From: Bacteroidales bacterium
GTDB taxonomy: Bacteria > Bacteroidota > Bacteroidia > Bacteroidales > UBA932
NCBI GenBank assembly: GCA_015060405.1
Contig: SUYN01000005.1
Location: 62,001 to 126,000, forward strand
Length of the DNA: 64,000 nucleotides
Reading direction: 5' to 3'
This document shows positions 61,334-64,000 of the stretch, piece after piece. The position numbers and the translations under genes are program-made. A model generated the notes under the pieces. That model worked only from the letters and a program-made list of their open reading frames with translations, was not told the origin of the DNA and did no database searches. Every line of letters begins with the position of its first letter. Positions within the stretch are counted from its first letter, which is position 1.

Positions 61334-61555
61334 TGGGTACGGGCAGGTTGTTCTGTCCATAAAAATGGGCGATTTCGTGGATGGGAAGATGTTCTTGAGA
61401 TCGCCGTCCAGAAAAAAGGCTGTTTTTCTGGACGAGACGCTGTTTTCAGGGTCGGTGGCCAAGAAAAGGGGCGTTTTTCTGGCCGGGACTCTGTTTTCAG
61501 GGTCGGTGGCCAAGAAAAGGGGCGTTTTTCTGGCCGGCAAGGTGGCAGACAAAAA
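61298..61555. repeat. 258-bp repeat block, copy 1, with four 51-bp hairpin units
   Basis: Units lie at 61338-61388, 61389-61439, 61440-61490 and 61491-61541. Each unit carries an inverted repeat of the form arm-purine run-(G-rich turn)-T run-arm: for example GTCCAGAAAAA with TTTTTCTGGAC in unit 2 and GGCC...GGCC in units 3 and 4. Flanks (61298-61337 and the end GTGGCAGACAAAAA) match copy 2 at 63743-64000. Because 51 is divisible by 3 and stops are rare, several frames are open, but no good start was found. Confidence 0.9.
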
Positions 61556-61580
61556 AGAGACACCCTCGAAAGGATGTCTC
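61551..61580 (-). terminator. Intrinsic terminator on the minus strand
   Basis: Hairpin 61557-61580 (GAGACA/TGTCTC outer stem) followed on the minus strand by T6. It would stop transcripts coming from rhuM before they enter repeat copy 1. Confidence 0.65.
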
Positions 61581-61595
61581 TATATCCGGCGTTGA

Positions 61596-61698
61596 GCATG
61601 GAGGGACGGTTGAAAAACCGTGGCCGCCCGTGGCCTCGTGAATGGGAGGGGCCCAACGCAGTTGGGAGGGATTTAGTTTTTCAACCGTCCCTCCATGC
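61596..61698. repeat. Perfect 23-bp inverted repeat with 57-bp loop
   Basis: Bases 61596-61618 are the exact reverse complement of 61676-61698; the central 57 bp is GC-rich. The right end lies 11 bp from the premature stop of rhuM. It could be a small nonautonomous element or a large hairpin. Confidence 0.85.
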
Positions 61699-61708
61699 GA
61701 TTACTTAT

Positions 61709-62101
61709 TCAGCGCAGAAGGCTGTCATTCATCGCAAACCCCTTGATCAGATACTCTCTGAGAACAGATGTAGCCCACATCCTGAACTGGACACCTCGAA
61801 GTGAGTTCACACGATATCCGACGCTTATAATCATATCGAGGTTATAGTAAACGATCTCTCTTTCGACATTACGAGTACCTTCTTTCTGAACTGTTGCAAA
61901 AAATGCAACAGTTGAATCCGCACTCAATTCCCCACATTCAAGAATGTTCTTTATATGCCTTGATATTGTGGACTTATTGCGCTGAAACAAATCAGCCATC
62001 TTGTCGATAGTCAGCCACACAGTTTCATTCGACAGCACAACCTCAATCGCAGTCTGCCCATCAACAGTCTGATACATCAGAATATTACCTCTTTCTTCCA
62101 T
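61709..62101 (-). pseudogene. rhuM: Truncated RhuM-family protein
   Basis: A 130-residue N-terminal part of the RhuM/virulence-protein family: YQTVDGQTAIEVVLSNETVWLTIDKMADLFQRNKSTISRHIKNI, then VYYNLDMIISVGYRVNSLRGVQFRMWATSVLREYLIKGFAMND. The family continues for another 150-200 residues after this point, but here the frame stops at 61709, next to the inverted repeat at 61596-61698. RhuM is DNA-binding-like and common in mobile islands. The remaining part holds the HTH-like domain and could still fold. Confidence 0.8.
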
Positions 62102-62559
62102 AATTCATTCACCTGATTCTGATTACTCAGGCTCAAAGTAAAGATACAAATTTCTTCTTGACATCAGATATGTCAATAATATTTATCATCTCACTCAGAC
62201 ACGATACCCCAGTGAGTGTTGTTTATCCGAAAAAATCTTCCGACATTTGGAAAGTCATTCGGTTTAGACCGGTTGGCGTTACATATTGTGAAAGTGTTTT
62301 TCGCAAGTCCTAAGTAGAAAATGTGGAAGTTTTCAAAGCTAAAGGACGATACGGAACAACACTCACTTTCGTATAGATACTTGTGGTTGGGTGCATTCTG
62401 CATCCCGATATCTCATGTCTATCCGAGTGTGGGGTATTGTGTCGTCTATCTCCTATAGGGTCTTTCCACAACCTTCATTAAGATAAACGGAAGTCAGCTC
62501 CACACTTTCTTTGTATATGCGCTATATATCTGTGAGGGTTGCAGGTACATCGATCAAGT
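62102..62559. other. Gene-poor stretch between rhuM and lipoprotein
   Basis: No convincing gene. A 70-codon minus-strand frame (62191-62403; segment NTFTICNANRSKPNDFPNVGRFF) resembles reading frames often seen in repeat-derived intergenic DNA of Bacteroidota and is not called. A -7-like box TATATCTG (62525-62532) precedes the lipoprotein. Confidence 0.4.
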
Positions 62560-63693
62560 ATGAAAACAATTTTATCTAGAATTTTCAACTGGCTGATGAT
62601 TGTATTAGCCTTAGGATTGTTTTTATCATGTGGTAGTATTAATCCGGAAGTTCCAACCGAAACACCGGATGAACCGAATGTCCCGGAAACTCCTGAGACT
62701 CCTGTATTACCGGAAATCTCACCGGATTCAACCTGGGTGACATTTACCCCGGAATTGGAATTTGGCGAAGAACCTCTGGTAAAAGGAGGTGATGCCCTGA
62801 ATGATTTGTATATAATAGGCATTGCTCAAATTGTTCCTTTCGAAGATATGGAAGGGAGGAAGAATATCTGCTATAAAAGGTATGCATGGGGGTATTTTGA
62901 TAATCTTGATCTTGCTGTATTCAAATTGTCAAAGATGCATAATTACAGTTTTGTAATGGCATATATACCGGATGGTAAGAATCTTATTTATCGCCACTCA
63001 GATAATAGATATGGATGTCCTTGTGAAATATGGGGAGGTGGAGCAGCAAAGACACTGAATGAGATAGATTATAATGTGGAAGGCTATGAGCAATGGCCTA
63101 CTTTAGATGAGGGCAAATGTAGTACAAGGAGCAGAAAGGAGGGTAAAGCTTGGAGTAGCATCGTAAGATATCAAGGAGTTGCTGAAAGAATTAATCCTGC
63201 AGAAAATAGTTCTGTGACGATAAAACTATATCGTATGATGATAGGATTCAAGATAACTATTGATGATTTTATGGAAGGTTATGTCGAGGTGTCAGGAAGT
63301 GGTGAGTCCTATAAGTTATATCCATCAAACAACGGTACAACTAATACGCTGGAATTTGAAATTCAGACACCTAACATGCCAATGTGGGGTTTTAATAGTG
63401 GATTTGGTGCAGGAGGTGAAGTATATTCTGAAGATGAGTACAATGGCTATTCGCAAGAAGAACTCAAGAACAGAATATTAGATAATATAAACTATGGTCG
63501 AGCCGGAATCAATATTTCATACGCAGACAAAAAAGGCTCCAAGATATCTCTTTACACAAAACAACAGTTTATATACAAAAGAAACACAAAATACACTTTG
63601 AGATTTTCACTCGCGGATGCAATTTCAAATGGAGGGATAATACCTGAAGTCGTCGAAGAAGGTGAGATGGAAGAAGAACCGTTACTACAATAA
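62560..63693 (+). CDS. AT-rich surface lipoprotein, unknown family
   Basis: A 377-residue lipoprotein (ATG 62560; signal ending FLSC, Cys24) with a Pro/Glu/Thr-rich linker (about residues 30-55). The C-terminal region is beta-rich with several aromatic strands and ends in an acidic tail (EEGEMEEEPLLQ). Its overall shape resembles fimbrillin-like or BACON-associated surface proteins, but no motif is diagnostic. Codon choice is much more AT-rich than in the other genes, suggesting recent acquisition. It has its own terminator. Confidence 0.7.
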   Translation: MKTILSRIFNWLMIVLALGLFLSCGSINPEVPTETPDEPNVPETPETPVLPEISPDSTWVTFTPELEFGEEPLVKGGDALNDLYIIGIAQIVPFEDMEGRKNICYKRYAWGYFDNLDLAVFKLSKMHNYSFVMAYIPDGKNLIYRHSDNRYGCPCEIWGGGAAKTLNEIDYNVEGYEQWPTLDEGKCSTRSRKEGKAWSSIVRYQGVAERINPAENSSVTIKLYRMMIGFKITIDDFMEGYVEVSGSGESYKLYPSNNGTTNTLEFEIQTPNMPMWGFNSGFGAGGEVYSEDEYNGYSQEELKNRILDNINYGRAGINISYADKKGSKISLYTKQQFIYKRNTKYTLRFSLADAISNGGIIPEVVEEGEMEEEPLLQ

Positions 63694-63717
63694 GAATTAT
63701 AACTGATATCTACCATC

Positions 63718-63742
63718 AGCCACTCTTCGGAGTGGCTTTTTT
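63718..63742 (+). terminator. Intrinsic terminator
   Basis: Stem AGCCACTC/GAGTGGCT with TTCG tetraloop (63718-63737) and T6. Repeat copy 2 begins immediately after it. Confidence 0.88.
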
Positions 63743-64000
63743 ATGGCCATCTGTGACCCTCGGAAACAGGTCGCACATTGGGCGCGGGCAGGTTGTTCTG
63801 TCCATAAAAATGGGCGATTTCGTGGATGGGAAGATGTTCTTGAGATCGCCGTCCAGAAAAAAGGCTGTATTTCTGGACGAGAGGCTGTTTTCAAGGTCGG
63901 CGTCCAAGAAAATGGGCGTTTTTCTGGACGAGACGCTGTTTTCAGGGTCGGTGGCCAAGAAAAGGGGCGTTTTTCTGGCCGGCAAGGTGGCAGACAAAAA
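63743..64000. repeat. 258-bp repeat block, copy 2 (runs to window end)
   Basis: Units at 63783-63833, 63834-63884, 63885-63935 and 63936-63986, in the same order and orientation as copy 1. The third unit differs from copy 1 in both hairpin arms at once: GTCC...GGAC here, GGCC...GGCC there. The left flank again contains the LFPRVTDGHK-like frame fragment, but without the acetyltransferase remnant beyond it. Matching sequence may continue past 64000. Confidence 0.9.

Noticed and set aside
61338..61541. CRISPR array
   Set aside because: Units are contiguous 51-bp repeats without unique spacers, and no cas genes are present.
61085..61552. 155-codon frame reading the tandem repeats as a 17-residue repeat protein
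   Set aside because: It needs a TTG start inside the terminator T-run, and the plus strand is equally open; the signal is in hairpin pairing, not codons. Part of it is the acetyltransferase remnant.
61259..61804. 181-codon plus-strand frame over repeat copy 1 and the 23-bp inverted repeat
   Set aside because: Spans several unrelated elements and the rhuM 3' end; open by low stop density.
62191..62403. 70-codon minus-strand frame
   Set aside because: Composition and phrases resemble translated intergenic repeats; no promoter or start support.

Overview
The window looks like a Bacteroidales (Bacteroidota) chromosome, probably from a gut-type organism. Evidence seen directly: many intergenic regions carry the Bacteroidota promoter form (TTTG, 18-21 bp, TAnnTTTG) and lack Shine-Dalgarno sequences; the gene content is typical of the order (SusC-like STN/TonB receptor, DUF4249-like and fimbrillin-like lipoproteins, DUF1573, DUF418, WYL regulator, a long pyruvate:ferredoxin oxidoreductase, secreted S9 and M16 peptidases). 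Genus cannot be fixed from sequence reading alone.

Layout. 1-5 kb (minus): 5' part of secA, then the tight operon pdxA-rnhA-rfbC-rfbD. 5-10.6 kb (plus): recG, a WYL regulator and an S9 peptidase. 10.6-12 kb: a 50-residue membrane protein missed by length filters, an S24-type repressor with repeated operator-like sites, and tRNA-Arg(CCG). 12-20 kb: fabD, nifJ, a short LysR regulator, an M16 protease and a 55-residue ferredoxin. 20.4-27 kb: DUF1573 protein, a heavy-metal permease with a His-rich loop, parE, a lysophospholipid-type acyltransferase and an acyl-CoA ligase. 27-31.7 kb: a TonB receptor with two lipoproteins, the second frameshifted. 31.8-32.9 kb: rpsF-rpsR-rplI. 33-41.6 kb: carbohydrate enzymes, including a fusion of two esterase modules with a GH53 galactanase, and a GH9 enzyme. 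41.8-54 kb: PIF1-like helicase with HRDC, membrane acyltransferase/DUF418 proteins, nitroreductase lipoprotein, AbrB-type regulator, TolB-propeller/TIM-barrel fusion, GNAT, FucI-like protein, a redox-repair operon (DUF1295 - fRMsr - Bcp) and a serpin lipoprotein.

54-64 kb is accessory. It holds a truncated fimbrillin-like lipoprotein, a stretch without genes (55.16-55.80 kb) with a probable small RNA (promoter and terminator both visible) and a 187-bp inverted-repeat element, an AAA ATPase, broken merR and chloramphenicol-acetyltransferase genes, a truncated rhuM, an AT-rich lipoprotein, and two copies of a 258-bp block. Each block carries four tandem 51-bp units that can each form a hairpin. 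Between units and copies the hairpin arms change in matching pairs, which is the most unusual signal in the window.

How genes work together: pdxA/rnhA/rfb form one transcript; bcp, fRMsr and the DUF1295 protein look like a co-transcribed oxidative-damage unit; nifJ and the small ferredoxin are natural redox partners although separately transcribed; the TonB receptor and its lipoproteins form one outer-membrane uptake unit. All functional calls rest on motif recognition by eye; no database search was possible.
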